Assembly: GCA_963377175.1 (NCBI GenBank)
Contig: CAUJNA010001857.1
Coordinates: 254,295-318,294, forward strand
DNA length: 64,000 nucleotides
Direction of reading: 5' to 3'
Source: Effrenium voratum
Lineage: Eukaryota; Sar; Dinophyceae; Suessiales; Symbiodiniaceae
Made by a program: the position numbers and the translations under genes. The notes under the pieces are model-generated. The model did no database searches. It was given only the letters and a program-made list of their open reading frames with translations, and was not told where the DNA came from. Within the stretch, counting starts at the first letter, position 1. Every line of letters starts with the position of its first letter. Shown in pieces: positions 50,642 through 60,530 of the stretch.

Positions 50642-51166
50642 TTTCTGGAGTCACTGAAAGCTTTCGGCATAAATGTCGGCAGCCATACAATCCGTAACCT
50701 CATAGGCCAGATACATGCAGTCCCGCTCGAACATATCATGCATCCATGTGACAGCAACACCATGGCTTCGTTCCAGGTGCCTCATAGTAGGGTTCTTACC
50801 TGATCGAACAACACTGATCATAGCCTTGTTGTCATCGAAGAACACAAACTTCGGCTCCTTACCTAAAATACGCTCCATCAACCTGAGCGCAGGCATGCCC
50901 ATAGCTCTCACGGCGACATCGGCAGCGACGATTTCAGCCTCAGGGGTGGAATGACTCACACATCCCTGTCGCTTAGAGCTTGCGGACAAAGGAAATCTTG
51001 CATTGGGACCTTGAAGGTTCATGTGACCGCCAGATGTCGACCGCAAAGAACCAGCGCATCCAGAAAAGTCAGCATCAGCATAAACTGCCAAATACATTTC
51101 TTCGACTGAATCTCCGACCCAGCTAATCATCCTCCAATGCTTGGTGTGATGAATGTGACACATCAA
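50642..51166 (-). pseudogene. Copia-type RNase H segment
   Basis: RNase H degrades the RNA template during reverse transcription. The frame reads EEMYLAVYADADFSGCAGSL (the copia 'YxDADxAG' first catalytic Asp), RSTSGGHMNLQGPNARFPLS, SSKRQGCVSHSTPEAEIVAA (Ser-Thr-x-Glu-Ala-Glu with the catalytic Glu), FVFFDDNKAMISVVRSGK (Asp-Asn) and HLERSHGVAVTWMHDMFE, then TDCMAADIYAES. The order and motifs are those of Ty1/copia RNase H with the last residues corresponding to the 'ADxxTK' end. It is continuous over 171 codons. Confidence 0.75.
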
Positions 51167-52264
51167 GCGATGAAGTTTTTTGTCACCGTCGGTTGTCCAT
51201 CTGGTGATGTTCCTCGCCAGACGGTTGACCTGAGCAAGTCAAAACGTGCAATCCTAGCGCCATACAATATTTTCATGAGCACACTGGCTGCATGAGGTGC
51301 GAGTTGTCCACGAACAGGCTCCGGATGACCTCCTTCCGAAGTCCCTCCTGCTTGGCACGATGGAGTTTCATAACCCTTCGCGGGAACTCTATTTCCACAC
51401 CAATTGCACTCGACCGACGGCCCGGTCTGTATCGGAGCCCTCGACGGGTGATCTTTGGTCTCTTCGTGGGGACCAGGTGTAGGAACCTTCTTCAACTCAA
51501 CGTTGCCTGCTACTTCAAGGTAGCGATCGACACAAGAGCGTCCATGTCGTGTGTCACAGTGGTGACCTTATGGCCGTTGCCGAGAACCACAGTACCTTTG
51601 GACTGATTGCATCCCAGATGGCTCAATATGATCAGCTTTTCACGAAGCAGCTCCCAACCCTTTTTGAGGTTGTTCTTTGGACCAGCCATCTTAAAGTCGC
51701 ATAGACTACAAGAACTAATTGTAGTTCAGTATGGGTGTAGACGGAAAGCCACCAACCGGCTGAAAACCCATTGAACGCACCGATTCATCGCAGTGCTGTT
51801 CCCAAAATGTACCAGCGTCAGGATGACCGTGCAAAGCCTTCACCAAACGAACCACGGTCTTTTGAACTGATTCCATCCTCAGGAACTGCTTCAGCTGGAA
51901 GCTCGATCCAACAAGGTGTGCCCCGCAATGTGGCCTGGATATAAGCCTGTACCGCATCAGCCATCTGCACATCCCATCCGTCAAGGCAACCCAAAAAGTC
52001 AGCCCATCTGGAAGCTTCGAAAGTTGCAGCAGAATTCCCCAGATCTTGAAGCAATGCCGCGTCCGACGTCTGGTTCTTAATCTGGTTCCCGAGCACCACC
52101 CCACGACCTTTGTATTTTCTTCGTGGGTCTTCCTCCGAAAGTTGGGAATGCTTCTCAACCACCATGCGCTCTGGCCATGTGCACTTCTTCGTTCTTCTGT
52201 TTTGCCTTGCGAGCGACATCGTAGTACTCACGGATTGCAGATAGATCAAAGACTCCTTGGTCAA
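51163..52264 (-). pseudogene. Copia-type reverse transcriptase segment
   Basis: Pieces in changing frames: KGRGVVLGNQIKNQTSDAAL and LGNSAATFEASRWADFLGCL (about 52000-52120), WDVQMADAVQAYIQATLRGT then PCWIELPAEAVPED (the 'DAxxAYLxAxL' motif with catalytic Asp), VKALHGHPDAGTFWEQHCDE and VRSMGFQPVGG (the copia 'alYGlkqap' counterpart), and near 51240-51300 AASVLMKILYGARIARFDLL. The 'YxDD' palm motif was not recovered; the stretch 51500-51715 has no consistent frame. At least three frame changes are present. On the same strand as RNase H (lower coordinates) and integrase (higher). Confidence 0.65.
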
Positions 52265-53069
52265 TTAGACCTTTCCATTCCTTCTTCATAGATTCCAGCG
52301 CCTTAGTGTTGGTAAGCATCTCGGCCCTTCCCACAGGTCGTGACACCATTGCTTTGATGATTCTTGCCACCTTGACGATCTTCTCACGATGATCCTCTTC
52401 GGCCGGAGCACAAGGCATCTTGGGATAGTCGCCCTCAGGGCAATCAACCATTGGCGACGCCGCGCAGGTTCTCAAACCCAAATCTCGCGCTGCCAGGTCC
52501 TCCCACTCATAAATATATGACAGTTCATCTGTACACTCGGATACGTTTCCTCCCGTCATGGTGCTTTCTGAACAAGTGTCACCCATGTTCTCCGACAGCT
52601 CCCCATCATGGTCGTTCTTTGAGATAGACGCAAGACCTTCCCTTGGAGTAAACTTCCATGCGTAGATAACCACCAGAATCCCATAGACCTCGTCCAATGT
52701 CACATTGCTTGCGCCAAGATCTTGAAGACGTTTGGAGTCCATGCACAAAACTGAACCATCGACCATCCTTGTCCAATCCAGGTCCGCCAAGAACTTTCCC
52801 TCAACAGGGTTCTTGACCTTGTTTGTGTTCTTCCGTGTGCCCCAGTTGTACAACCATTGATCACCACCCCATCTTTCTTTGAGCATAGCCTTGATTCTCT
52901 CAGCGCTCAGAGCGTTGACCTTTGTGATTTCTGCAGGCGCAGCGTCCTTCGAGCCACCGGTGCCATCCTTCTTCCTTGGTTGTATCTTTCCTTCCTCATC
53001 AACATCAATTGCATTCCGCAATATTGCCCATTCTTCAGGTGTGAGTCCTGCCGGTCTTGTTGTCTTCAT
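52155..53069 (-). CDS. RT N-terminal/linker segment of the copia polyprotein
   Basis: A 304-codon open frame. N-terminal part is basic and unknown (PEEWAILRNAIDVDEEGKIQ, AMLKERWGGDQWLYNWGTRK), centre acidic (ENMGDTCSESTMTGGNVSEC), and C-terminal part resembles the start of a copia RT: RPVGRAEMLTNTKALESMKK, EWKGLIDQGVFDLSAIREYY and VARKAKQKNEEVHMARAHGG. The RT core continues in the neighbouring frame from 52264 (one frame change at the overlap). Confidence 0.55.
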   Translation of the reverse strand: MKTTRPAGLTPEEWAILRNAIDVDEEGKIQPRKKDGTGGSKDAAPAEITKVNALSAERIKAMLKERWGGDQWLYNWGTRKNTNKVKNPVEGKFLADLDWTRMVDGSVLCMDSKRLQDLGASNVTLDEVYGILVVIYAWKFTPREGLASISKNDHDGELSENMGDTCSESTMTGGNVSECTDELSYIYEWEDLAARDLGLRTCAASPMVDCPEGDYPKMPCAPAEEDHREKIVKVARIIKAMVSRPVGRAEMLTNTKALESMKKEWKGLIDQGVFDLSAIREYYDVARKAKQKNEEVHMARAHGG

Positions 53070-53720
53070 CGTCCTGAATCCATCCTCACCGACTGGATAG
53101 GGTCTCCCACGAGCAGCAAGCCGGACCGTCTTCCCCAGATCATTCCTGTAGATGATACCATCTTTGGCTTTCCCTGTTGATACGTGGGGTAGGTCAGCGA
53201 CGTCCTCAACAGCGTCTTTGTCTTCCTTGCTCCCCGGCTCGACGACTTCGACATCCTCACCTTTCTCGTCACGATCCCAGCGATCTCCTCGGCCTCATCG
53301 AGTTGTCTCTGATCTATATCTTGCAAGAGAGTAGGATCGGGGTCCTCATCCTCGGCCGGTTGCTCTAAATGAACGCCTCTATCATCTTCCCCTCTGATCT
53401 CCTCAACAGCTTCAAGAGTCTCATTCCTCTTCTTGTATTTCTCTTGAATGGGAAAAGAAATTGGTATCTTCAGAACCATTCTCTCGGTCTGATGCGGTTG
53501 GCGTAGTCGAGGTGGAATTTTCGCCTTCCTGCTGGAAAGGTCGACGCCGGCGAAGCTTGTGAGAGCCCAGGCCCGACACTTGCGTGCCCAGTGAAGACCA
53601 GAACTCAGGTTGCAACCAGCAAAGATACCAGTTTCCCCTTTTGGTTCAAACTTCTCTCTTTTGTCTCCCCTCGCATCGCTCGGTTTGAACTCAACCAACG
53701 CGCCAAATGGGATCTTCTTC
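53066..53720 (-). CDS. Integrase C-terminal region of the copia polyprotein
   Basis: Minus-strand sequence begins abruptly at about 53720 with KKIPFGALVEFKPS, the 'PFGAxVxFxP' segment that follows the integrase core in dinoflagellate copia elements, then KFEPKGETGIFAGCNLSSGL, and an acidic linker (DRGVHLEQPAEDEDPDPTLL). The frame stays open up to 53893, but that part (53720-53893) is the antisense of the integrase core, which lies inverted there. The end overlaps the RT segment by 4 bases. Confidence 0.6.
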
Positions 53721-54045
53721 GAGATATATACACTGGCATCATCATGGGCTATCCAATTGGTCGCAAGAATACCGTGACGGTGATCAACAGCATAAAGCAT
53801 TTTGCTGGCAAACGGAAGATCAAGCAAGTCTACTCGGACGATGCGCCGGAGTTCATCAACGCATGTTCTGACCGAACGCACGAACCAGTTCATCGTGGAC
53901 CAAACAACAGCATGTCTAGTACATGCTGGACTTCCAACATGTTATTGGGTATATGCTATCACTGCGTTGTGCCACCTGATGAATGTCGAAGAGATCAATG
54001 GTTCGAGCGCGTGGTTTCGATTACATGGTGAGCATTGTGATCATG
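53716..54045 (+). pseudogene. Integrase catalytic core, inverted relative to its element
   Basis: The plus strand reads RDIYTGIIMGYPIGRKNTVT, VINSIKHFAGKRKIKQVYSD and DAPEFINAC (second catalytic Asp in YSDDAPEF, about 53832), then with one frame change near 53865 LTERTNQFIVDQTTACLVHA, GLPTCYWVYAITALCHLMNV and SSAWFRLHGE. In relatives the sequence after SSAWxxLHGE continues to PFGAxVxF, which here is on the minus strand at the other end of the segment. The segment was therefore inverted in place. The position expected for the catalytic Glu reads Asp (IVDQ). The first catalytic Asp is not found. Confidence 0.65.
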
Positions 54046-54360
54046 ACGTACTTGTCATTCATCTTCGCCTTCACGCATGATTCGCAGAACGGGTTTCTGT
54101 ATCTGTGTGTTAGCAAATGAGTCAATGTATTGGCATCGTCTTTCAATGTGCCAATTCTCTTCTTGATGGCTGCACCTTCGTAGACGTCGACTTCAACACC
54201 TGCTGCGGGGTCAGCACCATCTTCACCCTCAGCTTCGTCTTCTCCTGGCTCGGGCCCACGTCCACGAGCCTCTCCACCAGGTTCTTCGACTCTACGCGGC
54301 GCGGGCCCCGCTCCACCAGGCCAGCAAGAGCACATTGGGGATCTCCGACTTCTTCTGTGT
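54046..54360 (-). pseudogene. Integrase zinc-binding (HHCC) region
   Basis: Minus strand: DVYEGAAIKKRIGTLKDDAN, TLTHLLTHRYRNPFCESCVK, AKMNDKYV: a His-x3-His-x5-Cys-x2-Cys metal site, the N-terminal domain of copia integrases. It is preceded (54200-54340) by a low-complexity Gly/Glu/Pro-rich linker. The reading ends at the inversion junction at about 54045. Confidence 0.6.
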
Positions 54361-54986
54361 GACATCCAAATGTGTACCGAGAAGTTTGCAACGGATTGCT
54401 TCCTCAGTCCTCTGACACGAGCAGCAAGCAGTGTGTTTGCACCACGCCTCACATCGTCGGATGCGTAGTAGGATATCTCGATGACATTGTTCCATCCGTT
54501 GTCATGCATGTGGGATTGGGCCGTCCTGATGCGCTTCCCAGTTTTCTGCCTCAATGGCCCATCGAGGATCACGTAGGACTTGGTCGATGTCGCGACATCA
54601 CACAATTGGCATGTGAGTTCGGTACCCTCGACCTCTTGAATCATTGAAATCCCAGCATTCGCGGTGTCGGGATTGTCATGACCGTCAATGAGAGCCTTCA
54701 ATGCGGTTGCTCCAGGTAGCTTTGCAGAATAGAGACATCCGGTCTTTGCGCAAATGTATGCGTAGAGTTGGAGCCAGGCGAGGTTGGGCTTGTTGAGGTA
54801 GGCAGCGATGACGCGGTCAGCTCCTCTCCTCTCCTCGAAGATGAGCAACGTCGACACGAAATGCCGCAAACACCGTTCCCAGTAAGATGCTCTCTTCCCC
54901 GCTTTGACTTCTGGCCCAACTTTCGTAATGGGCATGACGACTCCGGATTTTCTGCGCAATGCAAAGCTAACCCCAATGTTGAGGTT
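54361..54986 (-). pseudogene. Copy B of the 48-kb segment, embedded in the retroelement
   Basis: DNA and protein (SYYASDDVRRGANTLLAARV, MHDNGWNNVIEISYYASDDV, ATSTKSYVILDGPLRQKTGK, LVSTLLIFEERRGADRVIAA) correspond to 48093-48742, in the same orientation. Its ends abut unrelated sequence: the integrase linker on the low side and the inverted protease block on the high side. Unlike copy A the frame is continuous here, so copy B is the better-preserved version. Confidence 0.6.
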
Positions 54987-55745
54987 GACGTGAGCGAAGA
55001 AGTGGAGTACCTGAAGAATGAGGACGAACAGTGGCGGACTAATTCGATGCGGCACAAGGGATTCTTTGACGATGTACCCCAATCATCATCGAAACCAGTC
55101 AATGCTAAGACGTTCAAGACGTATGATCATCGACGACACCTTGCGTCTAGTCACAGGAAGGCACTCATCAGGGCCGAGATTATGAGCGAAGTGGTCAACG
55201 ACATATATAGAACTCACAAAATGCCAATGAACAAGGAGCGAACCTTCACATTCGAGTATGACAAGGAGGATGACGAGAATATAGAGGGAGTCGTGCAATG
55301 GAAAAGGAAGCACGGACAACCGATCAGTCTATTCGCCCTGTCTGCGAACCAATGCAAGGGAGTAAAATGGCTGATGGACACAGGGTGTGGTCATGATTTG
55401 ATCGGCAAATCCAAGGCGGCCTCCCTCGGTGTGGACATCGTTCAAGACAAGGACAAGATTGTCTTCCAAACGGCAAATGGTACGACATCCACTGCGGATT
55501 CCATCAAGTACTACGTGAATGAGCTGAAGGAAACAGTCCAACCCTTTGTCCTGGATGAAACGCCGACGGTATTATCTATTGGTCGACGATGCATGAAGAT
55601 GGGATATTCTTTTCACTGGATTTGTGGGAAGTTGCCGTTCATGAGAACACCTGAGAAAGAGATCGTTCATCTGCATGTCAAGGTTGATATTCCCTATTTG
55701 GTTGGAGATCGATGCAAGGAGCAATCGCCGTCGACCCGTTTCTGA
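54987..55745 (+). pseudogene. Gag/aspartic protease segment on the opposite strand
   Basis: Plus-strand frame: RHKGFFDDVPQSSSKPVNAK, EIMSEVVNDIYRTHKMPMNK, FEYDKEDDENIEGVVQWKRK, then GVKWLMDTGCGHDLIGKSKA (retropepsin-type catalytic DTG at about 55375), KIVFQTANGTTSTADSIKYY and TPTVLSIGRRCMKMGYSFHW. The protease processes the polyprotein. In an intact element it precedes the integrase HHCC region on the same strand; here it points the other way, so this block is inverted relative to integrase, RT and RNase H. It ends at a TGA near 55745. Confidence 0.65.
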
Positions 55746-55845
55746 GGACATCTTGGAGAGCACATGAAGACGCTCACAGAAATCATCGGTGTTGAACAGG
55801 ATGGTGGTGAAGCAGAAGAAAAGGGGAGTTGTTAACGCACCGGCC

Positions 55846-56213
55846 TGGGCGGGGTTCATGACTTGGAAGCTCGTTCGCGGAAGCAACGTCGTTCGCAACC
55901 TGCATCTGGGGGCTCCTCTCTCTGCTGCGCTGGCCAACGGTGACGACACACTGAGCATCACGGCCGACTGCTACTCCGTCGCAGCAGCGGACGCGGCCCT
56001 CGCAGCTGCGCTGCTGGCCTACTACACCTCGGCGCAAACGCGCTGTTGGTCGACTACCGAACGGGACGCCGAGACGACCAGCGCCATGGCAGCAGCGCTG
56101 CTGGCCGACTACACCTCGGCGCAAGTGGACGCCCTGTTGGCCAACTACCGGACGGCAAGCGCGCAGGACACACAGACGCAGGCCCGGCCTCCACATCGTG
56201 CTGCCACTGCTTG
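55846..56213 (+). pseudogene. Fibre-like repeat fragment (ALLANYRTA type)
   Basis: The plus frame reads VRNLHLGAPLSAALANGDDT, LSITADCYSVAAADAALAAA, LLAYYTSAQ, then AAALLADYTSAQVDALLANY RTASAQ: an imperfect repeat of about 19-29 residues of the type found in phage tail-fibre stems and bacterial surface proteins ('YTxxQVDALLANY'). It is related in style to the 2.3-3.6 kb locus. It runs into the 3.7-kb tandem unit at 56181. Function not known; mobile repeat-protein fragments of this kind are, as I recall, abundant in dinoflagellate genomes. Confidence 0.45.
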
Positions 56214-56769
56214 AGCCATGTTGCTCGGCACTGGTTGGAATCCTTAGCCCCAATTGGGGTGTTTCCTATGTTTAGGCTTCGGAACTCCAAAATGGCTTCG
56301 GTGCTCTTTTGTTTCCCTTTGAAACCACAAAAACAAGTTCTGAAAAGGAAAGGCACACCCATCTTGATCTCAACTTTACACAATCCAAAATCTCAGTCTT
56401 GAACCAAGAGCGATCGGTCAACTGTGACAAATTCGGAGGCCGTGTCGCTCACCTCAAATCGACGGAGGATTCTCTCGCAAAACGCTTGAGGCTTTGGTGG
56501 TTACACTGGATCTTGCACGCGAGAGGTACATATGCAGCTGCATCCTCTTGCAAAGCTGAGACAAGAGCTTTGCAAGTCTGTGCTTTGTTTTGCGCGTGTA
56601 TTTGTTTATTCCTCCTCAGCCAAATGATGAGGCTGCTGGTCTCAAGTTCTCGAACAAAACAACTTCATGCCAGCCACAGGGGAGCATGAGCCAAGCCGAC
56701 CCAGCTCCCCAGCCACACCAAGCGCACAAGTGCCAAAGAAGGCAGCGGCGCGCGGCGAGCGATAAAAAC

Positions 56770-56820
56770 ATAATAAAAAAATAATAAGAAGAAGAATAAG
56801 AATAAGAATAAGAATAAGAA
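56770..56820. repeat. AATAAG microsatellite
   Basis: (AATAAG)n / (AAGAAT)n of about 50 bp at the point where the two tandem copies diverge. Confidence 0.9.
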
Positions 56821-56822
56821 GA

Positions 56823-57900
56823 GTGGTTTCCTTCTGGGTAGCCTTCTGGTTGTTTTCTCAACACCGGCAGGGCTTCAGCACGTTTTTGGGACGCCGGGCG
56901 CCTCAAAGGAAGCCGCGCCCCCGCCGCCGGTCCCGGATGCGAGGCAAGAGGAGCGCCGGCGCCATCAAGGCCTTGCAACGTGACGTGGCAGAGGCCGACG
57001 TGGACAGGCTGTGTCAGTCAGCCTATGAGTCAAAACCTCGCAAAAATCTCGCACAAGCAGCGAATCGTCTTTGTTCTTCGGATACTTGCAGGGCTTGCTA
57101 TACTGTCTGAACAGTTCGACCTACCGAGTTGTCATGCAAGACGACCTCTGCCAAAGCAACCAACAAGAAGCCGGTTTCTTACTACTGCGCCACGTGGTTC
57201 GCCCGCCTTGCTGGCCTTCGAGGCATCGTGGAGGGCCTTCACATTGCTGAACTCCCTAAACTCAATCCTTGGCTTCGGTCGAGTCTGCTCGGCCCTCTAA
57301 TCGAAGTCTTGGATTGACTCCGGGGCCGTCGCGTCGGGTCACGGCACATCCGGATCAGCCACAGCACATCCGCCTCCAAGCCCGGCAGCCTGCTGCCAAG
57401 CTGCGCATTCTTGTGGCTTTGCACCTCCGAAACACGCGAAGCGACCCCCCAGAGGTCTCACGCCGCATGTCAGCTCAACTCAGACTTCTCGCGCCCACCT
57501 CAAACTTCTCGCGGGTGGCCTTGAGGTCATCGTCCCCTGCGCCGGCGTCCGTTTTGATGAGCTTCTCCAAGTGCTCATCTCGCGGGAAAAACTCGGGTTG
57601 CTTCGTTTTTAGCGCAACTCGCGATAGAGGAAACGCAGCTTTCCAGTCTCATACAATAGCACAAATATGGCTGCATCGCTTGAAGGCTTTTGCAAAACCC
57701 TTCAGGCACAGTCTCCATACAATGGCATCCGTGCTTATCGCCTGCGCTTTCGCTTGCGCTGGCATGCCAGCGAACACAAAACAAAAAGAACTGAGCTTGG
57801 CTTGGCTTTGCATATCTCTGAGAGCCGGGCTCTCCTCGTGCAGTATGTCCTGCAGCTCCGGAAACGGAAAACCGAATCTGGCCGCTGAGGCCATGTCCTG
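56823..57900. other. Open frames within copy 1 on both strands, coding status unclear
   Basis: Plus-strand frames (57129-57317, KATNKKPVSYYCATWFARLA; 57269-57901) and minus-strand frames (57649-57894, ARFGFPFPELQDILHEESPA) overlap. The same frames remain open in copy 2 with few changes, but duplication is recent enough that this says little. No domain is recognised, and the 3.7-kb unit looks like a multi-exon gene region whose exons I cannot place. Confidence 0.3.
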
Positions 57901-58413
57901 AGGTTGCTTCTACAACTCGTCCGGCGGCTTGAGGATCAGCTTCTCCTTGGAGAGGCTAGGGCTGGGGCTGTACGCTTTTCACGAAAGGTGGCGGCGCTTC
58001 AGGATATTATCATCTGATACTAAGATTCGTTGTTTTCATGATTTACTTCCCTGTAGCCTCCTCACCTCCTCACCTTGAAATCGGAAGGTTTTGGAAGTCC
58101 TCGTTTTGGCGGCTCCCGCCCTGCACATTCAACTCGCCGAGCTTCGAAGGCCTCCTGGTCCCGGCCCTCCGCAGCTGCATCGGCAAAGGCCTACGTGAGT
58201 CAAGGGCTTCCGAGAGCTTAGCAAAACCTCACACCGTGTGTCTTCTTTTCCTTGGTTGTTTTGGCACGGAGAGTCACGCGGCAAGTTCGGCCACATTAGC
58301 AGCACCAGATCAAAATTATGCGTCATATAGTCATGTATGTTCACACGGGCAATAGATTGGAAACTCTTGCAGGAACTGCTCATCCTGCGTCAGGCCAGCT
58401 GGGCGAAGTCGAA

Positions 58414-59148
58414 TCACTCCACCTGACCCTCTTCCATGCGCAGGAGCGCGGAGCTGTCGAGACGGGCCCGGCGCATGCTGAGGACACCGAACACCACACC
58501 CACTGCAGCCACAGCGGCGACTGCGCCAAGTAAAGCTGATGGAAAGTGGATGGCTGGTGTGGACGCCTCATAGAGCCTTGTGGCCTCAGGTGCTGTCGCT
58601 GCCGGTGCTGTCGCTGGCGGTGCTGTCTTGCACACGGCAGCAAGTCCTGCTATCGCACTGGTGCCGAACATAGCCGCCCCCAGTGTTCCCGAAAGAGCTT
58701 GAAACTTCGGAAGAAAGGAAGCAATCGTGGTGTCCTCCGCACTTTTCCTGGTAGACTTCATAATGCGTTGGGTAATCTGGCTCACGTCACTGTTCAAGTC
58801 TGCCTTGAGCGTAGATTCTTGCTTCTCTGTCTCTGCAAGCGTGGTCATCTGCGCACAGAGCTTCTCTTTCAGGCCCGCCATCTTCGACTCTAAGTCCGCC
58901 ACCTGCTCCTTGTTGCCATTAACGGTGACCATTTGCCCGGGAAGCATGGTTATCTCCATCGACATCTGGTTAATCTGCGCCACTCCGTTGCTCAACTTCT
59001 GGGAGATGGAGGCCACCTGTGGGGAGATGCCATCCAGCGTGCTCTGCAGCAGCTGCTCCATCTGCTTGGCTGTGGCATCTTCTGCCGCCGCCACGCAGGG
59101 CTGCAATCCGCCACATTCTGCGAATATGCTCGGGGAAACTTCTCGCAA
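58414..59148 (-). CDS. Coiled-coil protein with C-terminal membrane segment (copy 1)
   Basis: A 244-codon frame. Residues 25-160 are heptad-like and uncharged/charged alternating (QMEQLLQSTLDGISPQVASI, VADLESKMAGLKEKLCAQMT, ETEKQESTLKADLNSDVSQI), then an Ala/Pro/Thr-rich linker (TAPPATAPAATAPEATRLYE) and a hydrophobic stretch FPSALLGAVAAVAAVGVVFG (about residues 203-222) followed by basic LSMRRARL and an acidic end RMEEGQVE. Topology is that of a tail-anchored or single-pass protein with a short charged tail. The family is unknown. In copy 2 the same gene lacks 205 bp and its last exon-like block sits elsewhere. The shown start may be non-ATG; upstream exons are possible. Confidence 0.5.
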   Translation of the reverse strand: MREVSPSIFAECGGLQPCVAAAEDATAKQMEQLLQSTLDGISPQVASISQKLSNGVAQINQMSMEITMLPGQMVTVNGNKEQVADLESKMAGLKEKLCAQMTTLAETEKQESTLKADLNSDVSQITQRIMKSTRKSAEDTTIASFLPKFQALSGTLGAAMFGTSAIAGLAAVCKTAPPATAPAATAPEATRLYEASTPAIHFPSALLGAVAAVAAVGVVFGVLSMRRARLDSSALLRMEEGQVE

Positions 59149-59442
59149 TTGGCCTCTGAGCTTGAGCCTGCAATTTCTCCCGGCCCTCCATATTTGTCAG
59201 CAAAGTGTCCCCTCACATCTTGGGACTCTTGGACTCTTGGGAAGCAACAACACGCTGAGCAAAAATCCAAAGCCTTGTGGGAGGCGTCGTTCTCCCGCTG
59301 GGCATCCTGCTGCTCTCGTACCTCTGATTGGCCAGCCAGAGCCTGACAAATGTCCGTCGGTTGCATGTGCCAAAATAGGGACTTGGACCCCAAGATCGGC
59401 TTCGTTTTGGTTTGCGGATAAACCAACCTGACAATATGTTCA

Positions 59443-59640
59443 ACATGGTACCCCCAACTTCCGCTTTGGCACGTGGTCTTTGACATACTCTTGAAGGTTG
59501 CCGTCATGGAGATCGTGCGCCTCCGCCTGCAGGGCAGCGCGAAAACCGAAGCGATTCGACCGGACGACTTCGCGGACATTTCGGCGGTGATTCGTGTCCA
59601 ACCGCTTGGAGCTGGTTCCCGATGAAAACTGATGCCCACA
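59443..59640. other. Short protein-like frames on both strands within the tandem unit
   Basis: Plus: FDILLKVAVMEIVRLRLQGS, AKTEAIRPDDFADISAVIRV to a stop near 59625. Minus: EVVRSNRFGFRAALQAEAHD, LHDGNLQEYVKDHVPKRKLG. Both look like possible exons; at most one is real. The plus version is also open in copy 2 (about 63130-63250). I cannot choose. Confidence 0.25.
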
Positions 59641-60482
59641 TCGCCTTGCAAACAGCAATCCTCTGAAATTCATAGGTTGCCAGTGACGGGAGTGCAAAAG
59701 TGGTGCGAACATCAAATCTGACAAGAAATGGGGCTTGCCGACAAGTACATGTTTCGGGTAAGCTTGAGCCAAAAGACTCTTTGCGTGGCTTTGTTGTGCA
59801 CAAATCCTCAGCTGCTCAGCTCCACAAAGGCAGTCGTGAACCCAAGGAATACAAACCTGTGCCCAGAAAAACCGCCGACTCCAATAGGCGGAGGCCCGGC
59901 CTCCACATCGTGCTGCCACTGCTTGAGCCATGTTGCTCGGCACTGGTTGGAATCCTTAGCCCCAATTGGGGTGTTTCCTATGTTTAGGCTTCGGAACTCC
60001 AAAATGGCTTCGGTGTTCTTTTGTTTCCCTTTGAAACCACAAAAACAAGTTCTAAAAAGGAAAGACACACCCATCTTGATCTCAACTTTACACAATCCAA
60101 AATCTCAGTCTTGAACTAAGAGCGATCGGGAAACTGTGACAAATTCGGAGGCCGTGTCGCTCACCTCAAATCGACGGAGGATTCTCTCGCAAAACGCTTG
60201 AGGCTTTGGTGGTTACACAAGATCTTGCACGCGAGAGGTACATATGCAGCTGCATCCTCTTGCAAAGCTGAGACAAGAGCTTTGCAAGTTTATGCTTTGT
60301 TTTGCGCGTGTATTTGTTTATTCCTCCTGAGCCAAATGATGAGGCTGCTGGTCTCAAGTTCTCGAACAAAACAACTTCATGCCAGCCACAGGGGAGCAAG
60401 AGCCAAGCCGACCCAGCTCCCCAGCCACACCAAGCGCACAAGTGCCAAAGAAAGCAGCGGCGCGCGGCGAGCGAGAAAAACA

Positions 60483-60491
60483 CAATAATAA

Positions 60492-60525
<34 letters not shown>

Positions 60526-60530
60526 TAAAG
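60483..60530. repeat. ATA/AATAAT microsatellite
   Basis: About 45 bp of (AAT)n at the place corresponding to the AATAAG tract of copy 1. Confidence 0.9.

Larger units (their letters stand above)
56181..59892. repeat. Large tandem unit, copy 1 (3,712 bp)
   Basis: Begins with 'ggcccggcctccacatcgtg' and ends just before the same phrase at 59893. Over most of its length it is nearly the same as 59893-63490. Against copy 2 it lacks the roughly 140-bp segment found at 60531-60690 and has an ATAAG microsatellite (56770-56820) where copy 2 has an ATA repeat. Confidence 0.95.
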
